A stretch of 64,000 bases of DNA from Breviolum minutum Mf 1.05b.01 (GCA_000507305.1 DF239266.1:244241-308240), one strand, 5' to 3'; counted from the stretch's first letter, positions 45,587-58,000 are shown. The notes: generated by a model not told the origin, from the sequence alone. Made by a program: numbers and translations.

Positions 45587-45635
45587 CTGGTAAAATTATA
45601 GCGACCTCACCACAACCTGGGCCCCCAAAATGGTG
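45587..45635 (+). repeat. Dispersed repeat, copy 1
   Basis: GGCTGGTAAAATTATAGCG followed by ACCTCACCACAACC and a CCCAAAATGGTG tail. A near copy lies at about 47493-47540. Confidence 0.6.
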
Positions 45636-47687
45636 ACATAGAAGTCCTTGGGAAAACCAATCAATCAAATCTCTCAATCAGCCTGGTGGAAGCACTCACC
45701 GACTCAAAAAGGTGGATGAAGGTGGAAAGTTTTGGTTCAATCTGGTCGACCCAAAAAGGAGACCGAAAGAAAAATCACACCAAGATCCACATGAAATGAT
45801 GTGTACATGGGCCGATCAAATATATTGTGAAGGCGATAAGGTCAAGTTTTCTCAGTGGATAGCCATGAAACTCTGTGTTCAAGAAGCCACAATTCTGAGT
45901 GGGATGAGAATCTATCTGAGAATGTCGGTATGGACATTCTGAAAAAAAAACAGTAAGTACCTGTAATTATTTTGAAACATGCACACAGATTGCAAGTATT
46001 TGGACTGCCTCTTAGCCTCTCGTGATAGTCTCCATTGAATGGTTGTGACGGTTGGACTTCTTAAAAATGTGAGAGGCTTCAAAATTTAAGGCAACTACAT
46101 TCCACTGCAAATGAATTTTTTCACAAAGTTAGAACATCGTGAAATGGTTATTGATTATTTGGTATGGAACGGTTTTTCACCTTATTCTCCGGAGAACAAG
46201 GTCTGTTTCACTATTTGCTTGTGCATCATTGTGGTGGATTTTTGGGCTCAAGGAAATTGCCCAGTGGACCGCAGGTCAACAGAGCGTTCCTTGGTGGCAG
46301 CTGTCAGCTGTCAGCCGGGGAAGCACGCCAAATTTTGACTTAGGAGGCTAGGAGAATACTTACTTTCCAGGAAGCTGATATATGCGAACCAAAACTGGTG
46401 TTTTGGGATCACTGAAATGGACAATTTGACAAGATTGTGTATTTTTTTTGATTTGTATGAAATGCCAACACTCAATCTCCTCGAGGAATGGGACACCTAG
46501 AACCGCAGGGCGCTGGGGGAGGGGTATTGCCATCGCGAACTGGCGACCTAAAAAAACAAAAACACGTTGGCATGAATAGACCCACAAAGAAGTCATGAAA
46601 CAACTGGCGAACACAAACTCATTCATGATTCTTTAAGATGATAAGATGTTTAATGAATGAATCTGTTGGATGCACCATGTGTGAACAAGATGCAGCATGG
46701 TTTCGGCTTAACTATCAAAATGCCCCCAGGTGATACTGTTGATACTGTTGATGGCTTCAGAAATCTAGCAAACACCAGTTGAGATTCTCCAACCCTCAAC
46801 TGCAGCAATCCCTGGATTCCAGCTTGGCCAAGGTCCCTTTTTCTCTGTCGACCCAGAGACACCCAGACACCGACGGTCGGTCGGTCATCAAGATGCACCA
46901 TGGCTGCATGTGGAAGAGCACAGCCCAGGTAATCTGATAGATTTCTACCATGGAGTAAGACGGGTATACCATGGTATACCCAGTCTTTGAAGAATTGGAA
47001 ACATTATACGATTGGATTTTTCAGATCACGAACTTCTTTATTTTTTGAGATTGGAACTTTTCATATTAAGTGCAGAGGTGAGTTAGTTGAAGTCTCGGTG
47101 CAGTCTTCGAGTTTTCACATTTTTGTGCCTGGATTGGATCACCTGAAAAGCACCATGTTCGACTGCTGAACACTACGTAATGATACGTAGTGAAGATAGA
47201 TGCATGGGAGAAAATAGTTTTTGTGGAAGTCATTTTTGATGTGAATTTTTGGGCATGTGCGATACTTGTATGTTAGGTCCTGCCCCCGTCCTGTCACTGT
47301 AACAGTCTTAAAGGGTCCCCACCTTTTTCCTCACCCCAAAGCACTTCTATGATTTGATGTACTATCACTTACTTGGCCAACTGCTAAACTTCAAACTTTT
47401 TGGGATTACATATTTAGTAGGGAAAATACGCCGTTCAAACTTTTATTTCAGGGTCCATTGGCTAAGTGAGATCATCCAATGCTTATGCAATTGGCTGGTC
47501 AAATCATAGCGACCTCACACGACCTCACCCCAAAAGGTGGTTGGATGTAAGGGAAATCCCCTTATTTGAGGGAAATCTGGGTTGGTGAAATATTATAATA
47601 ATTTGACCAGAATTGGTGGTTTGCCCAAAAAATGCTTGTGGCATTCAACCCTCAACGTAAAACCTCGTAGCTTTCCCAACCCTCAAA
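45636..47687. other. Mostly non-coding; holds the second dispersed repeat
   Basis: No exon with recognisable motifs. Copy 2 of the GGCTGGT...ATAGCGACCTCAC repeat is at about 47493-47540. Confidence 0.3.
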
Positions 47688-47769
47688 GCTCGAGGCCAAC
47701 GCTCTTGGAAGTTCAGGATACGCTGCTTGGAGAGTGATTAAAAGGAAGGCAGCTGGAAATGATACACTA
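47688..47769 (+). CDS. Exon, unknown protein
   Basis: Acceptor CTCAAAG and donor GTGGTG frame LEANALGSSGYAAWRVIKRK followed by AAGNDTL. It is GC-richer than its flanks. Family not recognised. Confidence 0.4.
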
Positions 47770-48101
47770 GGTGGTGGTTGCACATATTTTTTTCATTTTC
47801 ATCCATATTTGGGGAAGATTCCCAATTTGACGAATGTTTTTCAGATGGGTTGAAACCACCAACTAGTACATACTTTCAGAACTTTCAATTGGATACATCA
47901 AAAGGAAAGATGTTGGTAATTGGGAGAGGAATAGAGAGTACTGAGAGTACCAATGAAGCTGCAAGTGGTTGTTCCCCCTACATCATCTTTGTTACCGATT
48001 GCCCCGAAAAAAAACACATGAAGTCCCTTTGTGAGAAGGTGCTTCCTCAAAATTCGGATACCAATTAAAGGGGATCTTAGATTATCATGTTTTCCAAGCA
48101 T

Positions 48102-48223
48102 CCAGCTCCAACACTCTCAGCCAAGGTTGCAAAGCCCCCTGGTTGTGACGCTGGGCTTGAAATGCATGGAGCTGCTTTTGGGGGATTTCCTGCTGTGACG
48201 GTGCAAGAGCCACGAATGGAATT
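48102..48223 (+). CDS. Possible exon, unknown protein
   Basis: The frame HPAPTLSAKVAKPPGCDAGL, then EMHGAAFGGFPAVTVQ, follows an acceptor-like AAG and is GC-rich. Its right end is unclear. Confidence 0.35.
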
Positions 48224-48480
48224 CCAACCTTCAGAGTGGGTGCAAATTACCACATTTTGGGATTTTTTGTTGGTTTAACATCAGCGCAAAGTCATAGCAC
48301 AAAGAAGGTTGTTTTACAAACATGTTTGCTATTGTCAGCAACTCATCATTCCATCTATGCTGGGAAGCAGAAATCGTTTGCGGCCCTTTGATGTCTTGAC
48401 AGAGTCAAATCTGCCAGGATTATCTTGTGTGTTTGGGAGATGTACCAATTCAAGAGGAACAAGGGGGACCGACCTCAAGC

Positions 48481-48560
48481 AATTATCGAATATATATATA
48501 TATATAGATATTTATCGCATGTCTATACAATATGTTCCATACAAGTATAGGATTAAATTA
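48481..48560. repeat. Short TA-rich repeat
   Basis: TATATA run with imperfect extensions, within non-coding DNA. Confidence 0.7.
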
Positions 48561-48722
48561 TAGGATTATAGGATGATATTTGGAAAACACAAAACCACCT
48601 GTATGTAATGCATGGATTAGTAATACATAGTCATGAGAAATGATGAGTAAAAACATTGCAACTACTTTCAGGACTTCAATTATCTCAAACATGTTTTAAA
48701 GTCTCTTCGTGCCTGCCATAAG

Positions 48723-49976
48723 GAAGAACACCTTTCTCGATGTGGAGGACACTACGCCGGATGTCTCTTCGAGCCGTAAACGCTGGGCCACCTGCCCCGA
48801 AAGCCCGTCACTCGCCGATCCAACAAAAACGGGATCCAAGCCGGAGGACCTCAGGCACCAAACTCCAGTTTGTTGGTGTTATTCAAGAATCCTCATGTTG
48901 GCTAGTTGATATGTATATAGTTGGCAGTTGGTCCCAGGATTTACAGTTTATACATCCAAAGTGTTGCAGGAATTTAGTCATCAACAGTTCCAAAATGATC
49001 TCACGATTCAGGCTTTGGGGAATAATATAGTGCAATTTGCCCGGAAGTCCTAGGTGCTTCTAAATCGATCAAGCCAAGAAGGGCAATGAAGAGTTGGTAT
49101 AGCTGGGTGGTGTCAAGACAACCTGTTGCATGTTTGGCTTACAAGGGACTATGACTACAAGATACTATCGGTGTCAACTAGTTCCTAATGGCCAAAGGAA
49201 GTATATTGTACTTCTACAAGTAGAAATGTATGACGTTGCGAGCAAATGGGTAACAGGTTTTTGATAGGTTTTGATTCTTATTCCCGAGAGTATTGGATAA
49301 GAAGTTTTTGAGAACTTGGTGACTCAGTCATTGACTGGTTGGTTTCTGTTTCCTATTGTAGGTATATTCCTTTGAAGTGATCATTTGTTTCATAAGGGTT
49401 TCCTAGTAAACCACCAATATTACACACCAACCAACCAACCAACTGACCGACCGACCGACCGACCGACCGACCGACCAACCAACCAACCAACTGTTACTGC
49501 TTTTAACATACCATGGTTGTTTTCCATTTTTACCATCACTTTTTCCAGATTCTTGGTGAAGTGATCCAAGAGTTCTTTGCTCAGGTGTGACTGGGGCGAG
49601 ACTGCCACATCTTTCCCCGATGGGAGCCCGATGACAGTACCTTGGAAGCATTCTTTTGGCATCATTTACCACCCGAAAATTAATATGTCCCCTAAAAAGG
49701 GACCATTTCAAAAGGAAACTAGTCTTCCAACCATCATTTTTGAGGGGCCATGTTAGTTTTATTTGGGAGCATAGTTTTGATTAGTTAGCCAAAAGTTTCC
49801 TTCATTATGGTGGTGTGATTGATACCATTTGCTGACTCAAAAACAACTTGATACTGTATAAGGTTTTGGGGTGTTGATCTTTTTGGGTTTCAATTGTGGA
49901 CGAAGTTCTGACAGTCTTTGGCAGCTACTTGGAGAAATTGAAATGGACCTTTGCCTACCAGCTTCGGGGGGCCTTA
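48723..49976 (+). CDS. Exons of a dinoflagellate-type protein with KNTFLDV N-terminal motif
   Basis: Exon 48723-about 48870 (AG|G acceptor, phase 2) reads KNTFLDVEDTTPDVSSSRKR, then WATCPESPSLADP and KPEDLRHQTPV. An early KNTF-(I/L)-(E/D)-V stretch followed by a basic/Cys-Pro segment is recurrent in Symbiodiniaceae proteins, including RNA-binding ones (from memory). Further exons: 49549-49584 (ILGEVIQEFFAQ, with very clean TTTTTCCAG acceptor and GTGTGA donor) and about 49914-49976 (FGSYLEKLKWTFAYQLRGAL). Whether all three belong to one gene is inference. Function unknown. Confidence 0.45.
49427..49491. repeat. ACCA/GACC tetranucleotide repeat
   Basis: ACCA units, then eight GACC units, then ACCA units again: a symmetric arrangement. 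Confidence 0.9.
49672..49768. mobile_element. Foldback element, family 2, copy 1
   Basis: CCCGAAAATTAATATGTCCC at the left and GGGGCCATGTTAGTTTTATT at the right are imperfect inverted repeats. The interior AAAGGAAACTAGTCTTCCAA is identical to copy 2. Confidence 0.75.
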
Positions 49977-50437
49977 GGCATGGGAGCTTGTGCCATTTGC
50001 AAGCTAATATGTTTCTATACAGTAGAACTGTATACTATAAATTCTCACAATCGAATCGTTAAAGATCATGGCAAAGGCTTCAAGACAGTGTGGATTTTGA
50101 GCCATGAAACTTGGCAGTTTTTTTCAAGTATTTTCAAGATGTCAGAGTATCCCCCAAGAAATGGAAGGTCAGGTTGTCCTCCTCTCGATTCTTTGGGGTA
50201 CCAAATGCCTTCAACTGACATGGTCTAAGAGATGTCGAGTGGGGTTCAAAGAGTCATCCCAAGAATTCTGAACTCGTAGCCTGTCGAATCAATGAATCTC
50301 AAGATCACCCCCAAAACCCTTGGTTGCGACCTGAGCCCGCAGGAGCTGCATAGCAGTTTATCTTCAGAGGCACCAGAAACTTTGACCTTGAGCTCTGTAA
50401 GGACTGAAAATCGGTTAGGATAGAGGGGGATGTCATC

Positions 50438-50580
50438 GGAATCTAAGGGTGCCCCCCCCAATGCTACTGCCCACCAAGAAATTTGGCATTACTAAGGGGT
50501 TATTAACCACCATGATCTCTAATAAGGCCTTACTAAGGCCTTAGGGGTGGCATTGGGGTGGTACCCTTAGATTTAGATTC
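50438..50580. mobile_element. Foldback element, family 3
   Basis: The left end AATCTAAGGGTGCC...CCCCAATGC (50440-50464) is mirrored by GCATTGGGGTGGTACCCTTA (50550-50569) plus GATTTAGATT. The total is about 145 bp and the centre is also rich in inverted CCTTA/TAAGG words. Confidence 0.65.
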
Positions 50581-51340
50581 GCATGAGGGATAGTTGAATG
50601 GTATCTTCTGAAGGGGTAATGCTCAACATCATAATGTCTCTTCATTCATTCTTTGAAATGCCAGTTCATTCCGGAAGCGCCCGATCAAAAACAGGATGAG
50701 AAATGCTTCGCTTTCTCTTTCTGAAAGCGATACGGTGTTGGAAGATCCACCAACAGAGGCGTTTGATACGCCACGGTCAGAGATGGTGGAGTATGGTATG
50801 TGATGGTTTATGGTTGTAGCTGTATACATATGTTTTCTGGCGTTATAATACTCCAAGGCTGGAAGACATGGATACACACGGGTATGAGTATGATTTGGGT
50901 AGCAGGATAGCCGAAGTAGGCATTATTTGGGGAAGCATATTTTTTTTTCAAAGTTGTAGATATGGTCATATCGTCAATCTTTCTGGAATTAAATTGAGCC
51001 TGGCTCAATAGCTGCACAAGGTGTAGAGATATGCTTCGGTGTTTTCAAGGGTTTGAGTCTGAGTGTCTGAGTCTGAGTTATATAGTAAATATGAACATGA
51101 AGTTGGAATGTTCGGAAAAGGGGCTAGTTGGAAATTCTTGAGACATTTGGATGGCTTAGGTATACTAATGGCTTCTCCTTATTCCTGTCATGGATCTATA
51201 CCGAATCTCCCTGCCTCCGCAGGTGAGGTGCGAAGTAGGAAATGAGACGCCGCTTGGTCGCAAGAATCACAGCGGCATAGGCATGTTAGTGATATGTTTC
51301 AGGTGAAGAAGTATCCCAAAGCTACCCAGGTGTTTTGAAA

Positions 51341-51450
51341 TTACACCCCGGAAATTTAACATAGGCCCTGAAAATAGGCCTTCCCAAAAGGAAACTAGTC
51401 TTCCAACGGTCAATTTTCAGGGGCTATGTTGAATTTTGGGGGTGTAAATC
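51341..51450. mobile_element. Foldback element, family 2, copy 2
   Basis: 35-bp terminal inverted repeats with about 31 matches: left TTACACCCC...AACATAG..CCCTGAAAAT, right its complement ending GGGGGTGTAA. The interior matches copies 1 and 3. Confidence 0.8.
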
Positions 51451-51791
51451 AAAGGATCATAACAATCAATTCCCATGTCCTCATCGATGGATCCACGATC
51501 GAACGCCGAACTGTTTTTCCTTCATTGCCTGAGTACCAGAAGATATGCCAAGATGGTAACTCCCAAATATATCCAAATGCATTGTATGTAATATCTTTTT
51601 ATTGTAAAGTTTTCCCCAAATCAATTTGAAACTGGATTGGTTTGCTCTTAATAATTAATATGGGTGGATGTACACAATCATGCCCGCAATACTTCATATT
51701 CACCTATTTTAAAGTATTATAAAACCTCTGCGGTCGGTGGTGCACAGATTTTTTTGTGGACAAGTCGGATAAGTCAGACATTGCGTTGCAG

Positions 51792-53508
51792 CTGAGGTTG
51801 GATCATTGGCCTGAGTATGAGCAGAAGGATACAAAAGATATCAGGCGCACATGGATCTCCAGGATCTGCAGTCCTTGCATGACCACATTTCAGTGTACTT
51901 TACCTTTTCTTTAGTTGGTGAGGAAACAAGTTGAACTTGCTGGAGTCATGTAACAGTGTGGTAAACAGAATGTAGGTATTATAATGTATCATATGTGTTG
52001 TGCGCTTTGATCCTTCATGTTCTGGTTGAATTTTTGGGATCTTGGCCAAACTTGACCATAGTGCAGGTCAGACCAGGAATCCCCTCCGGATGAGGCTCGG
52101 AATGCGTGCAGCATCGCGGGCCACAGGAAATATACGGGAATGCTGGTGATCATATTGCAACCTGCTACCTACCACCTTGTTGCCAGAACCAGAACCCTGC
52201 CTGCAATTCTTCTCTAGAATCCTCCATGTGCACATACTCTCAAAAACATTGGATCAACTTGATTCAATTGTAGACACGGTTGACTCAGTTTGGCTCGATC
52301 TGCTCATTTGATGCCTGAGGTCTCAGATTCTGGTGCTTGGCTTTCCGTCCATATATAGATTTAGGACATTTTGTGGTGTTCTATAATTACTAGTTACTAG
52401 GTCACCAAGGTGGTGGTTTCAATGCGAGAATACTGCTTACCAGGAAGCAGTTGCCAAGCAAAAGCAACTTCTTGGAAGTGTCCACATTCTTCAAAACAGG
52501 AAACACCACAAACTCCCCAAAGATATTGCGATCTGCCAGGCACCCGCAACACCTCGGCAAGCACGACCGGGACGTCGGAGTTCCATGATGCAAACGCTAC
52601 TTGGGTCCAAGTTGTGATGACTTTAAAGGAACCTCACGTAAATGAAATGGTGGCTATTTAAGGAAATCCTCCACATTTAATAATGCTTAAACAATCTCAG
52701 GTGAAGGTGAAGTGTTTGAAAATACCTGAAACATCCTGAAAATACATAGAAAAAACTTGGGGTCATGGCTTCATCTTTTTGACTGGTTTGTTTTCAATGG
52801 TCTCTTTCCAGAGTCCCCACATCGAAAAACTCAGGCAAGACCAATGGCCAGAGTATGCCCAAAGGCTGGGTGGTCGATGGGAGGATAGGAGGCTTTGGAT
52901 GTCACAAAACAAGTTTCTGGGAACCAATAGCCAGCTCCTTATGTGTGGTAGTTGGGAAGATGATTTCCATGACTTTTCTATTCCATTGCGGAGGATATGT
53001 TGCAAGGACCTCTAACCCCACCCAGCTCATCACACAAATACATTGTCGCAAGGAACTGCGAGATGTTTCTGACATGGACTGCTATTCTGTGTTTGCGAGT
53101 GAAGATGGGTTTGTGGTTTTATTTCCATCTTTCAACCGCTGGGAATCAAGCAAGAAACTCAAACTCAAGCGCCACCCCAAAGATATTCATTGATTCATAG
53201 ATCTTGGAACTCTCTTGACAAAATCAGAGGATATGATGGCTTTGTGACAGATCTGAACATGCAAACATCTTCAATTTCTTCAAGCTTTACTAAAGAAATT
53301 GGAAGTGACCTATATCAATTCCAAGCTCCAAAGTGCCAGCCGTTGAGCCGCTGAGCATTGCCAGTCTGTGAGATCTGTGACCCGAGCCGGAGGCCTTCCG
53401 TGAAAAGCGCCACAGCCACAGCGCCCACAGTTGCGGCAACAGCGACCACGGCACCGACCACAGCTGCGGCAACAGCACCGCCCGGGCCGGCGCTGAATTT
53501 GTGCCAGG
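51792..53508 (+). CDS. Exon group with repeated LRxDxWPEYxQ motif and an Ala/Thr-rich segment
   Basis: Exon 51792-about 51850 reads LRLDHWPEYEQKDTK after a GTTGCAG acceptor. Exon 52812-52869 reads SPHIEKLRQDQWPEYAQRL between a TCTTTCCAG acceptor and a GTGGTC donor. The two share LR-D-WPEY-Q at protein and DNA level, so one exon is a duplicate of the other. A third exon (about 53365-53508) reads CEICDPSRRPSVKSATATAP, continues Ala/Thr/Pro-rich, and ends near LNLCQ with a possible GC donor. Whether all belong to one gene, and what it does, is unknown. Confidence 0.4.
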
Positions 53509-54857
53509 CATTTCAGCATTTCAAGTTCATGTTTCAAGAAAGTGATATGAAGAAGGTTTTTATGGGAAATTTGAGGATGTGTTTCTGATGATGTTTCGAA
53601 TTGCTTACAATGTTGTGTATTATTGCTTACAATGTTGTGTATTATAGGCATGGGAGAACATGTCAGTCAGCATGTTGCAGTTCTGGATGGAAGATAGGAT
53701 TATATATATATATATCTAGTGGATGTGACAATACTGAATGTATACGCTAGGGTATCTTTAAAATCTCTGCTGTTATCTTGTGAAGAAATCCTTTCCATTC
53801 AGTCAGGAATACTAGGAACGTATCTCGTATCTCCTACATTCTCTTACATTAAAACACCGTAGTCCCGCCCTTTGAACTCCAACTTTTGCTTCCTGTCTCC
53901 TGGGGTTGTTTGACATCGAAACAGCAGGCCATTTCCAACATTCCACTACTTCACCCTGCTATACCTTCAGTACCTCGGCTTAGTCTCCAGAAAACCATGA
54001 GACTGTCGAACTACCAGGACAGAAATCCCCAACTGTTCGTTGATTTATAGAAAAGGATTATGTCACAACCCCCTGTTTAGTATGGATCAAGAAATCAACC
54101 AGTAAAATGAGATCGCATGTGTTTCTCTTTTTGTGGCTCAAATGAATGCTTTGTATCCGTCGACTTTTTTTGATAATTTGACTGGTTGGTCCACGGTGGT
54201 GTTTTTGAACCTGAGGATTTGGGCGGGAATCAAATTTCAAGATTGAGAGGATATCAAAGTCGTTAAAGAGCTGACCTGAAACATGAAGGATGAACAATGA
54301 GAGCGGCCAAGAGGACAATCATTTGCCAATTATTAGATGTGGGACTATGCTGCCATTCGTTTTCCATATCTTTTTTTGCCTCCAGCGCAAAAGAATTCAA
54401 GGTTACAGACCTGGACACAAAAAGTTGCCAGCCAAATGCCCGAAACATAAAAACTAGGTGGTGGTTTCAAACAAAAGTACCACCCCCACATGTTGCACCC
54501 AATCCATAACCCAAGTTCGCAACTGGTGCACGGGCTGTTTTCGCGTTTTGCAGTTGTCGCGTTGTCGTCGTTGGCTTGTTTTCGTGTTTTTGCTTTGGTT
54601 TTTTATACCTACTTTGCAAATCTTTGCAATCCCAGGTTGTGCTCCTAGGACGGACATGTGAAACAATACATTGCCTATGAGTCACGGCACCAACACGGTG
54701 CGAAACCACCAAGACCGGTGGTAACTCCAACATTTTTTACTTTCACCCTTACTTGGGGAGATGATCCAGTTTCAGAAGCATATTTTTGCACATGGGTTGA
54801 AATCACCAACCCCCGAGTCTATTCGTTCCACCGGGTGAGTTCGTGAGGTGCCCCCAG

Positions 54858-55836
54858 TGGTGCCAGACATGTATGGCGGTTACATGCCAATGCCAGGCGG
54901 CTTTTTTGGGCGTTTTTGGAGAATGGAATCGACAATAAAAAGGAGAATACAAAAAAATGAATGGTTGCTGACACTTTATTTTGGCTTTATTCAAATTCAC
55001 GCTGGTGAATTATCGGCATTTATCCTAGATTCTAGTTGGTTTTAGGTCAGTAATCCTCATCAAAATGGGGTTGACACCCACCTGTGTCAGCCTCCCAAAA
55101 ACCTACCCGCTCGTTGAGCGGCATTTGTTTTGGCCACTGAAACAGGTTTTGCCGCCCCTTTGCCACCAATGCCGGGCATGCCCCCATTAGTAGCTGCACC
55201 CTGGGCATATCCTATGGCAATGCAGCAGCAGGCGCTGATTGAAACCCCTGTGGGGGCAATACCTTGGAGAATTACTAGTCAGCGTGGATGCGTGAGCCAT
55301 ATTAATACTATTGATGGACGAAATCCTGCAATACCTGGGATATAAAAAATCCTGTAGATAATAGGACAAAGTATCTACCTATCAACTGGTGCAGGATTTC
55401 TTACATTCATCAATATACCACTGCGTTTGGTTTTCCTTTTTGTGTGTGCGCGTCAAAATCTGTTCCAAAAGCTGTAGTCAGCAGGCTATCTAAAGTTCTA
55501 AAGATGGAGAGTCTTTGTGAACATTTGAGTCGACTCGAGGGTCACCCCCCCGCACCTGAGGGGTGGAGAACACCTTCAACAGAAAAATGCGATTGAAAAC
55601 CGCTCAAAAGCCAGAAGGAGAAATGTAGGTTGAAGAATGGTTGCAATTCAGCCGGATACTGGCACTAAAATGTAAATATGTGTATGATGAGTATATTTAT
55701 ATTGGCTCTACTCAAGCAATACCATGACCCAGTCTCTGCTGCCCAGCTTGTTTTATCATGCCACAGGTGGCACTCAATGCTGCGATGACTCAGATGACAA
55801 TGTGGCCACAGATGTGGGATGCGTTGCTCGGGCTGT
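54858..55836 (+). CDS. Pro/Met/Gln-rich low-complexity protein (partial)
   Basis: Three exons in matching phase: 54858-54896 (VPDMYGGYMPMPG, GC donor GCGGCT), 55146-55249 (FAAPLPPMPGMPPLVAAPWA, then YPMAMQQQALIETP, GT donor) and 55767-about 55836 (VALNAAMTQMTMWPQMWDAL). The composition resembles the disordered regions of RNA-binding or poly(A)-associated proteins, but no folded domain is visible. The second intron carries a family-1 foldback element (55311-55412). The Ala/Thr-rich exon ending at about 53508 could be further upstream in the same gene. Confidence 0.55.
55311..55412. mobile_element. MITE-like foldback element, family 1, copy C (intronic)
   Basis: Left arm TTGATGGACGAAATCCTGCA (55311-55330) and right arm GGTGCAGGATTTC...CATTCATCAA (55388-55412). 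It is flanked by TA on both sides, compatible with a TA target-site duplication. Confidence 0.75.
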
Positions 55837-55919
55837 GTAAATTGCTGGGTATGCGACGTGAAAGAAGGAACTAGACTATGCCAGGGGCTTCTTTTGTTCT
55901 CGGTTCTTCTTCTTGCTGC

Positions 55920-56093
55920 TGTCGTGGTTGTGGTTGTGGTTGTGGTTGTGGTTGTGGTTGTGGTTGTGGTTGTGGTTGTGGTTGTGGTTGTGGTTGTGGT
56001 TGTTGTTGTGGTTGTGGTTGTGGTTGTGGTTGTGGTTGTGGTTGTGGTTGTGGTTGTGGTTGTTGTTGTTGTTGTTGTTGTGGTTGTNNNTGG

Positions 56094-56185
<92 letters not shown>

Positions 56186-56252
56186 GGTGTTGGTGTTGTT
56201 GTTGTTGTTGTTGTGGTTGTGGTTGTGGTTGTTGGTCGTTGGTCGTTGTTCA
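55920..56252. repeat. GTGGTT hexamer and TTG trinucleotide microsatellite
   Basis: GTGGTT units (55920-56060) pass into TTG units (56100-56185) and back, with three N at 56088-56090. The Val, Cys, Leu and Gln/Asn ORFs are artefacts. Confidence 0.97.
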
Positions 56253-56259
56253 GCAGGAG

Positions 56260-58000
56260 TTGGCAAACAGACATCGGGATAGTCGGGATAGTCATAAAAC
56301 TTTCACGGCCCCTCAGGCACCTTCCAGACGCCTTGGTTGAGTACTGAACTGAGAATTGTTCTCGACTCGTGACACCACACTAACACCTATTCTTTCATAT
56401 CCTCAAACTACCAATTTGAGTGTGGCCCTCAAAGCCCTCAATTCCATTTTTTTGAAGTAAAATTGGTGTACTTATTGTGATTTCCAGTGGATTTTTCGGG
56501 ATAGTGCTGATTTATGAGACATCTCTCAATCTCTCTTGAAAAGTAGCACCCTCGACCTATCCATCGCCTCCATTGGCTTCTGTTTGGGGTAAAAAGGTGG
56601 ATAAGAAGAAGTGGGATAAGGGTCAGTACTGATGTAATGTAGTAAACTTTGACTAGAGATGCTGAACTTCCGACTCACACCTGTTTGTTGATTTCATGAA
56701 GGCCTCTTGACACCCAACGCGGCGGTGCTGCAACATCTTTCCCATTGGATTTGTGCTTCTGAGTTCTGAGGCGATCTTTAAATGCATTTCCCGCGATGAG
56801 TGCTCCTGTAGCCGCACGGCCTGCAACTAGTATCCACTAATTGTAGAACCATCAATGTAGAAGCAGGATGTTGCCTGTTGCCCTACATGAATCAACATTT
56901 TGTGACTATGACATGGAAGTGACAGGTGTGTTCTTTGGTTGCCTTTACATACAGAATTCAAAGGAGTCATGCATGTGCATCTACGGTACAAATCTACACG
57001 CTGCCCTGAAACAGGACCCTTGAGGAGCCAATTAGGCGTAGGTAGCCATTTGGGAAACCCAAGGGTTGGACAACCGAAAGGACATCACCTGGGGAACCCG
57101 GTATCAACCGAGGCTGCCCGTGTTGAAGCCCCGGAGGCTGTGACTGAAAAAACCGATGGCGTACTGACTTGTAATGAAGCAACAAAATGGAAGCTGCATT
57201 ATCTATAATACATTTGTACTTTGTATACCTTGTACCTCTATCACTTGGATTGATTCCTCTTATTACATTGATATTTATTGTATGTGATGTAGTTGTATGT
57301 TGAACGTGGTTGAACATACAGAAATCCTGGCGGGAAGGGTCCAGAAAGAGGCATATCCATGCTTCATACATATAATTCATGGATACATTCAGATTACACG
57401 TAGTGTAATACCGATACCGTATGCGGATATGGCTCGTACAGTGGAAACGACATGTCTTGAAGTGCATTTTTGACTAGATAAGGTTGGATGAAAGGAAAAT
57501 GCTGCGCAATTTCAGGAATGTCAGTTTAAAGACTGACACACCTACCATATGTCGTTTGGGTGATATTCTTGGGTGTCTCCTCTGATTGTCCCCTAGTAGT
57601 TGGTTGACCAAGGAAACCGACAAGGATTCACAGTGTGGGCTGACCAATATCTCTATACATATATGTATGGTGTATATATGGTGATGATGGTATGCCCATG
57701 TGGCCTATCTTAATGATCTGGCATTAAGATGTCTCTAATATGAGTCAACAGTTAATTTGTTGCTCAAAGTTGTTTCTCTTAAGAATATTGCTCAGAATCT
57801 TCTAGCGGGAATCCCCCCTGTAGAAAGGAATTAGATTATATATATATATATATATGAATTAAATTTGGATCCTAAGAACATGTCATTCAAACATGCCTAT
57901 AGTAGTCAACCAGTCATAAACATAGTAACCCAACCAACCGAACGAGGCAATTTCGGGTGTTGTGCCTCGGACCCTGGAGAAAGGTTGGAATGACTCCCAG
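56260..58000. other. Mostly non-coding; one doubtful GC-rich frame
   Basis: At 57039-57180 two frames stay open (for example VAIWETQGLDNRKDITWG), just after GTAGCCATTT. The coding status is undecided. Otherwise nothing is recognised. Confidence 0.3.
57838..57856. repeat. Short TA run
   Basis: TATATATA stretch within the non-coding DNA upstream of the KH gene. Confidence 0.8.

Noticed and set aside
52997..53200. Plus-strand ORFs at 53.0-53.2 kb
   Set aside because: Two overlapping frames with no splice logic or motif.
55819..56347. Val/Cys/Leu and Gln-Pro/Asn ORFs
   Set aside because: GTGGTT/TTG repeat translation interrupted by N.
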